NCBI GenBank assembly: GCA_947039455.1
Contig: CAMQZB010000004.1
Span: 1 to 64,000 of the forward strand
DNA from: an uncultured Clostridia bacterium
Lineage (GTDB): Bacteria; Bacillota; Clostridia; Christensenellales; CAMQZB01
Reading direction: 5' to 3'
DNA length: 64,000 nucleotides
Shown: positions 49,372 through 60,241 of the stretch, one piece after another
Numbering within the stretch: the first letter of the stretch is position 1
Layout: every line of letters begins with the position of its first letter
The notes under the pieces: generated by a model
Told to the model about the DNA's origin: nothing
Database searches by the model: none
Seen by the model: only the letters and a program-made list of their open reading frames with translations
Program-made: the position numbers and the translations under genes

Positions 49372-50325
49372 ATGATGGAAATTAAGAAACCGAAGATTAC
49401 GGTTGAAGAATCAGAAGATAAATCCTCAGCGAAAATTGTCGTTGAACCTTTAGAAAGAGGGTTTGGTACGACATTGGGAAATGCGCTAAGAAGAATACTG
49501 TTATCATCACTCCCAGGATCTGCTGCAGTTGGAATTATGATTGAAGGCGTTAAGCACGAATTCTCTACTATTCCAGGTGTTACTGAAGATGTTGCGGAAA
49601 TCATTTTAAATCTAAAGAGACTTGCAATTAAAACTGCATCTACAAATCCAACATTCAGAAAATCTATTTTCATTCACCGTAAAGGACCTTGCGATGTAAG
49701 AGCCAGCGACGTGGAATTAGATGCTGAAGTTGAAGTTTTGAATCAAAGTGCATTTATTTGTCATCTTGACGAAGGCAGCTCATTAGATATGGAAATCGTT
49801 GTTGGAAGAGGAAGGGGTTATTGTAACGCCAACTTTAACAAAAGCGAAAAAAATCCAATTGATTTCATTGCAATAGACTCAATATTTACTCCTGTTAAGC
49901 ATGTCAACTATAAAGTTGAAAGCACAAGAGTTGAGCAAAGCATTGATTATGACAAACTAACATTAGAAGTTAAAACAAATGGAACATTCTCTGCTAAAGA
50001 AATTATTAGTTTATCTGCAAAATTGATGGACGATCACATTAGACTTTTTGTCGAATTGGTTGACACAATGAGCGGAATGGATATTTTGGTTTCTAGAGAA
50101 GAAGACAAACAACAACGTGTGCTTGAAATGAGCATTGAAGATATGGACCTTTCAGTTCGTTCATTCAATTGCCTAAAGAGAGCTGGTATTCACACTGTTG
50201 AGGATTTAACTAAGAAGACTGAAGACGACATGCTTAAGGTGAGAAACCTTGGAAGAAAATCTCTTGATGAGGTTATTCATAAGCTTGAAGGATATAGTCT
50301 AGGATTAAAAAATAACGAAGATTAG
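49372..50325 (+). CDS. rpoA: DNA-directed RNA polymerase subunit alpha
   Basis: VEPLERGFGTTLGNALRRILLSSLPGSAAVGIMIEGVKHEFSTIPGVTEDV. Confidence 0.98.
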   Translation: MMEIKKPKITVEESEDKSSAKIVVEPLERGFGTTLGNALRRILLSSLPGSAAVGIMIEGVKHEFSTIPGVTEDVAEIILNLKRLAIKTASTNPTFRKSIFIHRKGPCDVRASDVELDAEVEVLNQSAFICHLDEGSSLDMEIVVGRGRGYCNANFNKSEKNPIDFIAIDSIFTPVKHVNYKVESTRVEQSIDYDKLTLEVKTNGTFSAKEIISLSAKLMDDHIRLFVELVDTMSGMDILVSREEDKQQRVLEMSIEDMDLSVRSFNCLKRAGIHTVEDLTKKTEDDMLKVRNLGRKSLDEVIHKLEGYSLGLKNNED

Positions 50326-50337
50326 GAGGTTCCAACC

Positions 50338-50838
50338 GTGAGAAAACTTGGAAGAAGTAGTTCACACCGTAAATCAATGCTTAAAAACATGGCAGCTGAT
50401 TTATTATGGTATGGCAGAATTGAAACAACTTATTTCCGTGCAAAGGAAGTTGCTAGATATACAGAGAAATTGATCACCCTTGCTGTTAACACATATGAGG
50501 ACAAGATTGAAGTAACTAAAACAACTACTAGAGACGGTAACAAAGTCGAAATTAAAGTAATAAATGATGGTGGCAGAAAATTGGCAGCTAGAAGACATTT
50601 GATGGCTAACTTAGCTGACCTTCAAGAGCAACAAAAAGATAAAGAGTCAAAATCTGACTTCAAAGCTCGTACTAAAGACATTAATCACCCACTAATTGAA
50701 AAATTATTCAGTGAAATTGGTCCTAAGTATGCTGCTAGAAAATTAGAAAAAGGTCAAGGCGGTGGATATACTCGAGTATTGAAACTAGGCGAAAGACGTG
50801 GCGATGCTACTGAAATGGCAATCCTAGAACTTATTTAA
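50338..50838 (+). CDS. rplQ: 50S ribosomal protein L17 (GTG start)
   Basis: RKLGRSSSHRKSMLKNMAADLLWYGRIETTYFRAKEVARYTEKLITLA. Confidence 0.97.
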   Translation: MRKLGRSSSHRKSMLKNMAADLLWYGRIETTYFRAKEVARYTEKLITLAVNTYEDKIEVTKTTTRDGNKVEIKVINDGGRKLAARRHLMANLADLQEQQKDKESKSDFKARTKDINHPLIEKLFSEIGPKYAARKLEKGQGGGYTRVLKLGERRGDATEMAILELI

Positions 50839-50857
50839 TTTCTAAATATTAAAATCA

Positions 50858-50897
50858 AAGACATATTGCAAAAGTTTTGCAGTGTGTCTTTTTTTTA
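50858..50897 (+). terminator. Intrinsic terminator ending the ribosomal operon
   Basis: AAGACAtattGCAAaagTTTTGCagtgTGTCTTTTTTTT. Confidence 0.8.
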
Positions 50898-50982
50898 TAT
50901 TTAATTTGTGTATGCTAGTATGGTAAATTGTTGATTTTAGCGATATGTTAAGTATAGGTGACAAAGTTTAAATAAAAAGTGC

Positions 50983-51011
50983 TTGATAGTTCAAATAAAT
51001 AATGATATACT
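50983..51011 (+). promoter_or_regulatory. Promoter of XRE gene
   Basis: TTGATA (50983-50988) - 17 nt - TATACT (51006-51011). Confidence 0.65.
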
Positions 51012-51054
51012 TTTAATGAAATAACAAATATAAATTTTAATTTGGAGGAAAAAT

Positions 51055-51912
51055 ATGAGCATTGGAGAGAGATTGTATGAGCATAGAAAAAAACACGGAT
51101 TTTCACAGGAGGAAATTGCTGATAAACTAGAAGTAAGTAGACAAACAGTTAGCAAGTGGGAAAACAATATGACAACACCAGAATTGTCAAAAGCTGTTGA
51201 GTTATGCAAGATATATGGAACAACGGTTGAATCACTTATGAGAGAAACTGATGAATTAAAAGAAAATTTCTACAATAGCAATAAGTTAGATGGCGAAAAT
51301 AATAATCAAGACATGAGTAATAATAGTGAAGCAAACAGCAAATGTTCTGAAACAATAGTGCATGAACATAGATATTTAAAAGGAAGTTGCCAGTATACCA
51401 GTAAAGCGAAAATAGGAAAGATTCCATTGATCCATGTAAATATTGGAATATTTCCAGATAAGAAAAAAGGAAATGGAATTGCAAAAGGAATAATCGCAAT
51501 TGGAAATGTGTCGGTAGGCGTAATTTCTATAGGATTCTTGCCAATTGGGTTAATAAGTATCGGCCTATTAGCGCTTGGTATACTTGGTGCTATTGGAACT
51601 GTTGCGGTTGGCCTGTACTCTTTTGGGGCAGTAGCCTTTGGAATGATGAGTTTTGGTGCAATTTCAATTGGATATATGTCAGTAGGTGCTGTTGCAATCG
51701 GAAATTATAGTATAGGCGCTGCAGCAATAGCTAATGAAATAGCAGTTGGAGCATACGCTAGTGGAATGATTGCTTTTGGTGAAGAAGCCGTAGGGACGCA
51801 TGTGTATATCTATGATGTGAATTCTGGTGCAGAAGTTCTTCAGGCAATTAAATCGCATTTGCCAGAGATGCAAAGTTGGATATACAAAATTTTTCACATG
51901 GTATTGATATAA
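51055..51912 (+). CDS. XRE-type HTH protein fused to a long Gly/Ile hydrophobic repeat domain
   Basis: MSIGERLYEHRKKHGFSQEEIADKLEVSRQTVSKWENNMTTPELSKAVELCKIYG; GVISIGFLPIGLISIGLLALGILGAIGTVAVGLYSFGAVAFGMMSFGAISIGYMSVGAVAIG. Confidence 0.85.
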   Translation: MSIGERLYEHRKKHGFSQEEIADKLEVSRQTVSKWENNMTTPELSKAVELCKIYGTTVESLMRETDELKENFYNSNKLDGENNNQDMSNNSEANSKCSETIVHEHRYLKGSCQYTSKAKIGKIPLIHVNIGIFPDKKKGNGIAKGIIAIGNVSVGVISIGFLPIGLISIGLLALGILGAIGTVAVGLYSFGAVAFGMMSFGAISIGYMSVGAVAIGNYSIGAAAIANEIAVGAYASGMIAFGEEAVGTHVYIYDVNSGAEVLQAIKSHLPEMQSWIYKIFHMVLI

Positions 51913-52010
51913 GATACAATTTTATGCAAAATTAAATCAATTTTACTGCGTATAATTCATATTTAATATGAGGATAATGGTGTGTGTTTAAATTTAGCAA
52001 TATATAAATA

Positions 52011-52038
52011 TTGACAAAATTATAAAATATGTTATAAT
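52011..52038 (+). promoter_or_regulatory. Promoter
   Basis: TTGACA (52011-52016) - 16 nt - TATAAT (52033-52038). Confidence 0.65.
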
Positions 52039-52062
52039 TAGAATAAAATGGAGGGGTATAAT

Positions 52063-52377
52063 ATGTTAACTGGATTAATATTGTTTTCAGTGTTTGGAAT
52101 ATTAATAATGGTTTTAGGTTTAATAGTTTGGAAAAAACAAAAAATATCACTTATTCATGACTATCATTGTACTAAGGTTTCTGCTGAAAATGTAGAAAAA
52201 TACTGTGCGACAATGGGAAAGGGCATCATATTAATTGGTGCTGGGCTTATTGGTTGTGGTGTAATTAATTATTTCGCAAGTATGATTTATGGATTCAGTA
52301 TATTAGCAGTTTCTTTTATTATTGCCTTTGTGATAATGGGCAAGGCTCAAAAGAAATACAATGGTGGTTGGTTTTAA
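52063..52377 (+). CDS. Small membrane protein, DUF3784-like
   Basis: MLTGLILFSVFGILIMVLGLIVWKKQKISLIHDYH..; start 52063 after GGAGGGG. Confidence 0.6.
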   Translation: MLTGLILFSVFGILIMVLGLIVWKKQKISLIHDYHCTKVSAENVEKYCATMGKGIILIGAGLIGCGVINYFASMIYGFSILAVSFIIAFVIMGKAQKKYNGGWF

Positions 52378-52510
52378 TTCATACATACAAAACGGAAATA
52401 TATAGCTTTTTGTAACAACTAACGGCTTATGAATACATATATATAAGTCAAAAGATTTAAACAATAATATCAAAAGCTATTAAATTACAATATTATAGTA
52501 GAATATAAAA

Positions 52511-52551
52511 ACAGGCAAACCTAGTTAATTAGGTTTGCCTGTTTTTTTTTA
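52511..52551. terminator. Bidirectional terminator
   Basis: AACAGGCAAACCTA-gttaat-TAGGTTTGCCTGTTTTTTTT. Confidence 0.85.
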
Positions 52552-52650
52552 ATTTAGTAAGTAAATCGTATTATAGAACGATCATTTTTGTGAAAAAGTG
52601 TTGCAGTGAACGTCTTATAATTTTAACTTATAAACAATAAGTTGAAATTA

Positions 52651-54006
52651 TTAATTTCCGTTAATCATGTTTCTAATGTCTTTTAATTGAACAGCAAGTT
52701 TTGCATCATCAATTTGTTTGTTAGTTATTTTATCACGAGCGTGGATAACGGTTGTATGATCACGACCGCCGAAAATTTGACCAATAGATGCAAGAGGCAG
52801 TGATAAGAATTCAAGAATTAAGAAAATTGCAATTTGTCTTGGTTCTACAATTTCTTTAGTTTTCTTTTTAGAAACGATATCGTCACGAGTGATGTTGAAA
52901 TATTTGCAAGTGGCGTTGATAATAGTATCAGCGGACATTTGCACTTTTTTGTGGTCGATATAATCTTTTAAAGATTCACTAGCAAGTTCAATTGTTATAT
53001 CTTGATTAAGCATTTTTGCATACAGTGAAACTCGAGACAATAAGCTTTCCATTTCACGAATATTTGATTCAACCCGTTCAGCGATCAGGAAGAACACATC
53101 TCTTGGAATAACATATCTTTCTTGTTCCGCTTTCATTTGCAAAATAGCAACCTTAGTTTCAATAGAAGGTGGTTGAACATCAGCAATAATACCCCACTCA
53201 AAACGAGTGCGAAGACGTTCTTCTAATGAAGGAATGTCTTTTGGCATACGATCTGAAGTCAAAATGATTTGACGATTTTCGTTGTGAAGTTCATTGAAAG
53301 TGTGGAAAAGTTCTTCTTGTACTGAAGGTTTATTTTCAAAGAATTGTACGTCGTCGATCATTAATACATCGGCAGTACGGTAATTTTCTTTAAAAGCTTG
53401 CATATTTGAGTACTGATTTGGTGTGTTGTTTTTTGAAGGTATCAAAGCAGAAATAAATTCGTTAGTGAACTTTTCGCTTGTTGTATACACTAACCTTTTA
53501 TTCGGATTAAATTGCTTGATATAGTTTCCTATAGCGTGCATGATATGTGTTTTGCCTAAACCAACGCCACCGTATATGAACAATGGATTATATCTAACTC
53601 CAGGAAATTCAGCAACTGCACGAGCGGCAGCGTGAACAAATTTATTAGAGTCACCAACCACGAAAGAGTCGAAAGTGTATTTCGGCAAAAGGGAAACGCC
53701 CTCTGGTACAGCAACTTCAACATTTGTTGGTTTTGGAATCCTATTCATGTCTGATTGGAATTCTTCACAGATTAGATCAACATCATTTACAAATAAATCT
53801 TGTTGTTGAATAGCCGTTCTTATTTTGTCTAGGTAATTATCTGAAATTACAGCATAAGCCATTTTAGACGGAGCGGAAAGAACAAGTTTGTTGTCCACAA
53901 TGTCCACAGGCGTCAAATTTTCTAGCCATGCTTGAAAACAGTATACATTTACAACCGTTTCCAATGATTTTAATGATTTTTCCCAAATAGAGTTTGGTGT
54001 TAACAT
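52651..54006 (-). CDS. dnaA: Chromosomal replication initiator DnaA
   Basis: YTFDSFVVGDSNKFVHAAARAVAEFPGVRYNPLFIYGGVGLGKTHIMHAIGN; FGGRDHTTVIHARDKI. Confidence 0.98.
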   Translation of the reverse strand: MLTPNSIWEKSLKSLETVVNVYCFQAWLENLTPVDIVDNKLVLSAPSKMAYAVISDNYLDKIRTAIQQQDLFVNDVDLICEEFQSDMNRIPKPTNVEVAVPEGVSLLPKYTFDSFVVGDSNKFVHAAARAVAEFPGVRYNPLFIYGGVGLGKTHIMHAIGNYIKQFNPNKRLVYTTSEKFTNEFISALIPSKNNTPNQYSNMQAFKENYRTADVLMIDDVQFFENKPSVQEELFHTFNELHNENRQIILTSDRMPKDIPSLEERLRTRFEWGIIADVQPPSIETKVAILQMKAEQERYVIPRDVFFLIAERVESNIREMESLLSRVSLYAKMLNQDITIELASESLKDYIDHKKVQMSADTIINATCKYFNITRDDIVSKKKTKEIVEPRQIAIFLILEFLSLPLASIGQIFGGRDHTTVIHARDKITNKQIDDAKLAVQLKDIRNMINGN

Positions 54007-54159
54007 ATATAACCTCTTGAATTTATTATTATTTTTGTGCTATAATGTAAGTAGTAGAAAAACACAATGTGCATAACTTTCTTACACTGTTAATATTGTA
54101 CTATAGTTTTCCACAAAAATAAAGTAAAAAATGAGACAAAACAAGAAAAAGTAAAAAAT

Positions 54160-55251
54160 ATGTATATTAATAAACTAGAATTGAACAATTTCAGAAATTA
54201 CAGTCAGGAAGAAGTGTATTTAGCCAATGGTCTAAACATTATTTCAGGCAAAAACGCCCAAGGAAAAACTAATTTAGTTGAGGCGATTTATTTGCTGTCC
54301 ACCGGTGGGTCTCCACGCACTGCAAACGATAAAGAATTAATAAAAATTGGAGCTGAACGTGCTAGAATTTTCGGAAACGTAATGTGGGAAAGCGGTGACA
54401 GACAGATAGAAATGATATTGTCTAGGAAAGAAAAAAAGCGTGCTACAGTAAATGGCATGAATATAGCGAAAATTGGAGAGCTTCTTGGAAACATGAACAC
54501 GGTATATTTTTCTCCAGATGAAATGGGTCTAATAAAAGATTCACCCGACTATAGAAGACGGTTTATGGATATAGACTTATGTCAGTTGTCTCGTTCGTAT
54601 TTTTACACGCTCCATAAATACAATAAAATTTTAAAGCAAAGAAATGCGCTACTAAAAGGCGATAAAAAAAACAGCGCAAAAGAACTTATCGGAATTTACA
54701 ATCAGCAATTGGCAGGAGAGGGTGCGAAATTAATTAAGCAACGTAAATCATTTTGCCAAAATATTTCTCTTTACGCAAGTGAAATTCACGGCAGTCTATC
54801 CGGCATGGTGGAAGAGCTTGTGATAAGTTATCAAACATCAGCGGAAGGGGATTCTGAAAGCGATATTGCTAGTTCACTTATACAACAGCTTGAACGCAAT
54901 TTTGAAAGAGATTTGCGATTGGGCTATACTTCAGTAGGGGCTCAAAGAGACGATATTAAAATTATGTTGTCAGGAATAGACGTTAGGACATACGGTTCTC
55001 AAGGTCAACAACGTACTGCAACTTTGTCAATGAAGCTTGCTGAAATCGAAGTTTTTAATAATATTAATCGAGAAAAGCCCATACTTCTACTTGACGATGT
55101 TTTGTCGGAATTAGACGAAAACCGACGCAGTCAACTAATAAAACGTGCTGAAAATTTGCAAACCATTATTACTTGCACCAACGCGGAAGTGATTAAAAAT
55201 AAAGGTCTTTCTATAGTTGTGGATAACGGCAAGATAGTAAATAAAAAATAA
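54160..55251 (+). CDS. recF: DNA replication and repair protein RecF
   Basis: MYINKLELNNFRNYSQEEVYLANGLNIISGKNAQGKTNLVEAIYLLSTGGSPRT. Confidence 0.96.
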   Translation: MYINKLELNNFRNYSQEEVYLANGLNIISGKNAQGKTNLVEAIYLLSTGGSPRTANDKELIKIGAERARIFGNVMWESGDRQIEMILSRKEKKRATVNGMNIAKIGELLGNMNTVYFSPDEMGLIKDSPDYRRRFMDIDLCQLSRSYFYTLHKYNKILKQRNALLKGDKKNSAKELIGIYNQQLAGEGAKLIKQRKSFCQNISLYASEIHGSLSGMVEELVISYQTSAEGDSESDIASSLIQQLERNFERDLRLGYTSVGAQRDDIKIMLSGIDVRTYGSQGQQRTATLSMKLAEIEVFNNINREKPILLLDDVLSELDENRRSQLIKRAENLQTIITCTNAEVIKNKGLSIVVDNGKIVNKK

Positions 55252-55268
55252 AGGATATAGTAAACCTT

Positions 55269-55310
55269 GGACTTATGGCAAAATTTGTCATAAGTTCTAT
55301 TTTTTTTGTA
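55269..55310 (+). terminator. Intrinsic terminator of recF
   Basis: ACTTATGgcaaaatttgtCATAAGT followed by T-run. Confidence 0.75.
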
Positions 55311-55561
55311 CAAAAGGCGAAATACCTTAAAATTGATATGTGTGTTTAATTTTCATTAAAATGTAGTATAGTTGTAGGGATTTAGCAATATAGGTGAAAT
55401 ATTGTCAATTTTTGGCTTATTTCTAATTTAAGACAATTTTTGCTTGTAAAATCGTGTAAAAAGTGATAAAATATAATAAGTGCTATATACTCTAAAATGG
55501 GTATGTGAAGCTAAATTAATTGTGATAAAAAAAAGTAAAATAAATTAAAACGGAGGATAGA

Positions 55562-57469
55562 ATGGAGAAAGTTCAACATGAATATGGCGAGCAAGAAATT
55601 CAAGTTCTAGAAGGCTTGGATCCAGTAAGAAAACGCCCGGGAATGTACATTGGTTCAACTGACGAACGTGGGTTGCATCACTTAATAACGGAAATTGTAG
55701 ATAATAGTATCGATGAGGCTCTTGCAGGGTTTTGCGACACTATTTCGATTGTAATAAATAAAGACGGAAGCTGTAGCGTAGAAGATAACGGACGTGGAAT
55801 TCCAACAGGTATCCACAAACAAGAAGGTATTTCTGCGGTGGAACTTGTATTAACAAAACTACACGCAGGCGGAAAATTCGGTGGCGGTGGATATAAAATA
55901 TCTGGCGGACTTCACGGAGTTGGATTGTCAGTAGTAAACGCACTTTCAGAGTGGCTCACGGTTGAAGTAAGTCAAAACGGACAACATCACAAACAAGAAT
56001 ACAACAGAGGTGTCCCAATGGCTCCGCTTAAAGTTGTAGGTGATGCTGATAAATCAGGAACTAAGATTACATTCATGCCAGATGATGAAATATTTGATGC
56101 AATTGAGTTTAAATATGATCAAACAAAAGCAAGAATTAGAGAGATTGCATATTTGAACCGTGGTCTTACGATTCATATGGAAGACACTCGTGAAGGGATT
56201 GAGAAGAAAGATACGTTCCATTACGAAGGCGGAATCAGCCAATTCGTTGAGAATTTAAATAAAAACAAAGAAACAATATTTGAAACGCCACTATATATAG
56301 AAGAAAAGCACGGTGAAAATATTGTTGAAATCGCAATGCAATATAACGATGGATACAGCGAAACTATTTATACTTACGCAAACAATATCAACACTGAGGA
56401 AGGCGGAGCTCATTTAGACGGATTTAAACAATCCCTTACTAGAATTGTTAATAATTATGGTAAAGAAAGTAAGGTCCTAAAAGATGACGAAGCATTAACT
56501 GGTGACGACGTTCGTGAAGGTTTGGTAGCAATAATTTCAGTTAAACTTCCTGAACCACAGTTCGAGGGGCAAACTAAAACTAAACTTGGAAACGCTGACA
56601 TGAGAGCGTCAGTAACTAAAGCTATGAACGACAAGTTCGCTAGTTTTTTAGAAGAAAATCCAGTTTTAGCCAAAGAAATTATTATGAAAAGCATGACTGC
56701 GAAAAAAGCTCGTGAAGCTGCTCGTAAAGCACGTGAAGATACTAGACGTAAAAACGTTTTAGAATTCACTACACTTCCAGGAAAACTTTCTGACTGTACT
56801 GAAAAGAACGCAAAATTCTGCGAAATTTTCATTGTAGAGGGAGATTCTGCCGGTGGTACAGCTAAGCAAGGTCGTGATAGAAGATTCCAAGCGATTTTGC
56901 CACTACGTGGAAAGATTTTGAACGTAGAGAAAGCAAGAGAAGCAAGAATATTTGAGAATACGGAAATTAAAGCGATGATCACTGCATTTGGTTGTGGTAT
57001 CAATCAACAATGTAAAGTTGAAGATTTGAGATATGATAGAATCGTTTGCATGACCGATGCCGACGTTGACGGAAGTCATATCAGAATTTTGCTTTTAACA
57101 TTCTTCTTTAGATTTATGCGTCCACTTGTTGAGGGCGGACATATCTATATTGCTCAACCACCGTTGTATAAAATCACTAAAAACAAAAACGTAAGATATG
57201 CTTATAGTGATGAAGAAATGCAAGCTATTACTGAGGAAATCGGTAAAAAAGGCGTGGATTTACAAAGATACAAAGGTCTTGGAGAGATGAATGCAATTCA
57301 ACTTTGGGATACTACAATGGATCCTGAACACAGAATTTTGTTGCAAGTTACAATGGACGATGCAGTTTTGGCTGATGAAATTTTCAACACGTTAATGGGT
57401 GAAAAACCTGAACTTAGACGTGAATTTATCAACAATAACGCAAAATTAGTTGCTGAACTTGATGTATAA
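55562..57469 (+). CDS. gyrB: DNA gyrase subunit B
   Basis: QVLEGLDPVRKRPGMYIGSTDERGLHHL; LPLRGKILNVEKA. Confidence 0.98.
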   Translation: MEKVQHEYGEQEIQVLEGLDPVRKRPGMYIGSTDERGLHHLITEIVDNSIDEALAGFCDTISIVINKDGSCSVEDNGRGIPTGIHKQEGISAVELVLTKLHAGGKFGGGGYKISGGLHGVGLSVVNALSEWLTVEVSQNGQHHKQEYNRGVPMAPLKVVGDADKSGTKITFMPDDEIFDAIEFKYDQTKARIREIAYLNRGLTIHMEDTREGIEKKDTFHYEGGISQFVENLNKNKETIFETPLYIEEKHGENIVEIAMQYNDGYSETIYTYANNINTEEGGAHLDGFKQSLTRIVNNYGKESKVLKDDEALTGDDVREGLVAIISVKLPEPQFEGQTKTKLGNADMRASVTKAMNDKFASFLEENPVLAKEIIMKSMTAKKAREAARKAREDTRRKNVLEFTTLPGKLSDCTEKNAKFCEIFIVEGDSAGGTAKQGRDRRFQAILPLRGKILNVEKAREARIFENTEIKAMITAFGCGINQQCKVEDLRYDRIVCMTDADVDGSHIRILLLTFFFRFMRPLVEGGHIYIAQPPLYKITKNKNVRYAYSDEEMQAITEEIGKKGVDLQRYKGLGEMNAIQLWDTTMDPEHRILLQVTMDDAVLADEIFNTLMGEKPELRREFINNNAKLVAELDV

Positions 57470-57479
57470 GGAGTAAATA

Positions 57480-60047
57480 ATGGCTAAACAAAAAGATAAA
57501 TCAATGAATTACGAGGAATTGCTTAGCAAAACCATAATAAAGAAAATCAAGGTTGAAGATGAGATGCAAAAATCGTTTATTGCTTATGCAATGGCGGTAA
57601 ACGTATCACGTGCGATTCCTGATGTTCGAGACGGTTTGAAGCCAGTACATAGACGTATTCTTTACGCTATGGGAAGCAATTTAGGATTATATTCAGATAA
57701 ACCATATAGAAAATGTGCGAAAATCGTCGGTGAAGTACTAGGTAACTATCACCCACACGGCGACACTGCTGTTTACGAGGCAATCGTAAGAATGGCACAA
57801 CCATTCTCTATGAGATACCCACTGGTTGATGGACACGGAAACTTCGGTTCTGTGGACGGAGACCCTGCTGCCGCTCAAAGGTATACAGAGGCGAGATTGG
57901 CGAAGATTTCTACTGAAATGCTTCGTGATATTGACAAAGAAACGGTAGATTTCTATCCCAACTTTGACGAAACTTGTATGCAACCAAGAGTTTTACCATC
58001 AAGATTTCCATGTTTACTTGTAAACGGATCAAGTGGTATTGCCGTTGGTATGGCTACAAATATCCCTCCTCACAACTTAAATGAAGTAGTAAATGCGATT
58101 ATTGCGCAAATTGATAATCCTGAAATAACTCTTGACGAATTAATGCAAATCCTTCCTGCACCAGATTTCCCTACAGGCGGAATCTTAATGGGAAGAGCTG
58201 CTGTGCGTCAAGCTTACAGAACAGGTCAAGGCGGTTATGTGCTTCGTGCAAAAACAGATATTGAAGAGCTTCATGACGGTTCAAGACAAAAAATTATTGT
58301 TACTGAATTGCCGTATCAAGTAAATAAAGCTAAACTTATCGAGCAAATTGCGGATATGATTAAGCAGAAAAAAATCGAAGGTATTTCTGGTATCAACGAC
58401 GAGTCTGACCGTGAGGGAATGAGAATTTCTATTGATATTAAACGTGATGCAAACGCGCAAGTAGTTTTAAATCACCTTTACAAACATTCGAATTTACAAG
58501 TGGGTTCAGGAATTACACTTCTTGCACTTGTAGACGGCGAGCCAAAGATTTTACCATTATTGGATATTAATAATCATTATATTAATCACCAAAAAGAAGT
58601 AATTGAAAGACGTACTCGTTATGATTTAGTAAGAGCGGAAGAGCGTGAACACATTGTTGGTGGTTTGATTATCGCACAACAAAATATCGACGAAGTTATT
58701 GCTATTATCAAAAAATCTAAAGACAAGTCTGACGCACAAGGCAAATTGATTGAAAGATTTATTTTGTCAGAACGTCAAGCAAATGCTATATTGGACATGA
58801 GATTGTCAAGATTGACTAGCCTTGAAGTTGATTCATTGCAAAGAGAATTGGAACAATTGAAAATCACTATTGCTGACTTGAAAGATATCTTGGCAACGCC
58901 TGCAAGAATTATGCAAATCGTAAAAGACGAATTAAATGAAATCGTAGAGAAATTTGGTGACGAAAGAAGAACTGAAATTTCTATGGACTTCGGTGAAATT
59001 GACATTGCGGACATGATTGAAGAGGAAGAAATCGTAATCTCAATGACAAAGCAAGGTTACATCAAGAGAATTCCTTCTGGCGAATATAAATCTCAACGTC
59101 GTGGTGGACGTGGCGTAACTGCTCATAAACCAAAAGACGAAGATTATGTAAGAAGCATGCTGGTAACAACTACCCACACGGATATTTTGTTCTTTACCGA
59201 TTTCGGTAAAGTGTATTGTATCAAGGGTTATGAAATACCTGAAGCACAACGTCAAGCACGTGGAAGAGCAATTATTAACTTGTTGCCATTCGCTCAAGAC
59301 GAAACGGTAACGGCTATTATTCCAGTTGCTGATTACGAAAACGGCTTCTTAATGACTGTTTCCAACCATGGATTAATCAAAAAGACGCCTATTAAAGAGT
59401 ATGAAAGTATTAGAAAAGGCGGAAAGATTGCTGCGGTTCTTGAAGAGGGCGACAAGCTTAGAGCTGTACTTAAAACTACTGGCGAAAACGAATTGCTTAT
59501 TGCTACCCACAGAGGTAAGTGTATCAGATTCAGCGAAAAAGATGTTCGTTCTATGGGTCGTGCAACTAAAGGCGTTAAGAGTATGTCTCTAAACAACGGC
59601 GATTATATCGTTGATATGTTGATCGTTGACGAAGCTGCGAAAGTGTTGACTGTAACTGAAAATGGATACGGAAAACGTACACCGCTTACCGACTACAGAC
59701 TTCAAGGTCGTGCTGGTAAAGGTGTTAAAGCGGGTGAATTGAACGATAAAACTGGTCTTCTAGTTTCACTTCAAATCATTGGTGATGAGGACGATGTTCT
59801 TATTATCTCAGACGACGGTACTATGATTAGAACAAGAGCGGAAGAAATTTCTACTATGTCAAGAGACACTATTGGTGTTCGTTTGATGAAAGTAGGCGAA
59901 AGCACTAAAGTCACTTCAATCGCTATTCTTGCTCGTGAAGAGGAAGAAGAAATCTCCGAAACCGAAGAAAACGAAAACGATTCTACTGAAACAAACAACG
60001 CAACTGAAACAGTAGCAACTACTGATACTGCAGTGACAGAAGAATAA
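57480..60047 (+). CDS. gyrA: DNA gyrase subunit A
   Basis: [29 protein letters not shown]; GyrA box QRRGGRG. Confidence 0.97.
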   Translation: MAKQKDKSMNYEELLSKTIIKKIKVEDEMQKSFIAYAMAVNVSRAIPDVRDGLKPVHRRILYAMGSNLGLYSDKPYRKCAKIVGEVLGNYHPHGDTAVYEAIVRMAQPFSMRYPLVDGHGNFGSVDGDPAAAQRYTEARLAKISTEMLRDIDKETVDFYPNFDETCMQPRVLPSRFPCLLVNGSSGIAVGMATNIPPHNLNEVVNAIIAQIDNPEITLDELMQILPAPDFPTGGILMGRAAVRQAYRTGQGGYVLRAKTDIEELHDGSRQKIIVTELPYQVNKAKLIEQIADMIKQKKIEGISGINDESDREGMRISIDIKRDANAQVVLNHLYKHSNLQVGSGITLLALVDGEPKILPLLDINNHYINHQKEVIERRTRYDLVRAEEREHIVGGLIIAQQNIDEVIAIIKKSKDKSDAQGKLIERFILSERQANAILDMRLSRLTSLEVDSLQRELEQLKITIADLKDILATPARIMQIVKDELNEIVEKFGDERRTEISMDFGEIDIADMIEEEEIVISMTKQGYIKRIPSGEYKSQRRGGRGVTAHKPKDEDYVRSMLVTTTHTDILFFTDFGKVYCIKGYEIPEAQRQARGRAIINLLPFAQDETVTAIIPVADYENGFLMTVSNHGLIKKTPIKEYESIRKGGKIAAVLEEGDKLRAVLKTTGENELLIATHRGKCIRFSEKDVRSMGRATKGVKSMSLNNGDYIVDMLIVDEAAKVLTVTENGYGKRTPLTDYRLQGRAGKGVKAGELNDKTGLLVSLQIIGDEDDVLIISDDGTMIRTRAEEISTMSRDTIGVRLMKVGESTKVTSIAILAREEEEEISETEENENDSTETNNATETVATTDTAVTEE

Positions 60048-60077
60048 TATTTATTTTGGATTTATAGTCAAGGTTAC

Positions 60078-60126
60078 ATGGGGCTTCACCCCAAACCCCA
60101 CAAGGGGCAGTAACCCTTGACCCCAT
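60078..60126 (+). repeat. Interspersed element, copy K
   Basis: ATGGGGCTTCACCCCAAACCCCACAAGGGGCAGTAACCCTTGACCCCAT. Confidence 0.9.
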
Positions 60127-60140
60127 AATGTTTTGAAAAA

Positions 60141-60175
60141 AACTAGCTAAGAGTATCTTGGCTAGTTTTTTTTTG
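60141..60175 (+). terminator. Intrinsic terminator after gyrA
   Basis: AACTAGC-taagagtatcttg-GCTAGTTTTTTTT. Confidence 0.75.
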
Positions 60176-60192
60176 TTTAATTGTTAAGAAAC

Positions 60193-60241
60193 ATGGGGCT
60201 TCACCCCAAACCCCACAAGGGTCAGTAACCCTTGACCCCAT
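60193..60241 (+). repeat. Interspersed element, copy L
   Basis: ATGGGGCTTCACCCCAAACCCCACAAGGGTCAGTAACCCTTGACCCCAT; near-identical to K with shared 3' flank TAATGTTTTG..ACTAGCTAAG. Confidence 0.9.

Noticed and set aside
54007-54159. dnaA-recF spacer as oriC
   Set aside because: Contains only imperfect DnaA-box-like sites (e.g. TGTGCATAA) and no GC-rich/DnaA-trio module; the dnaN-rsmG spacer is far better supported.
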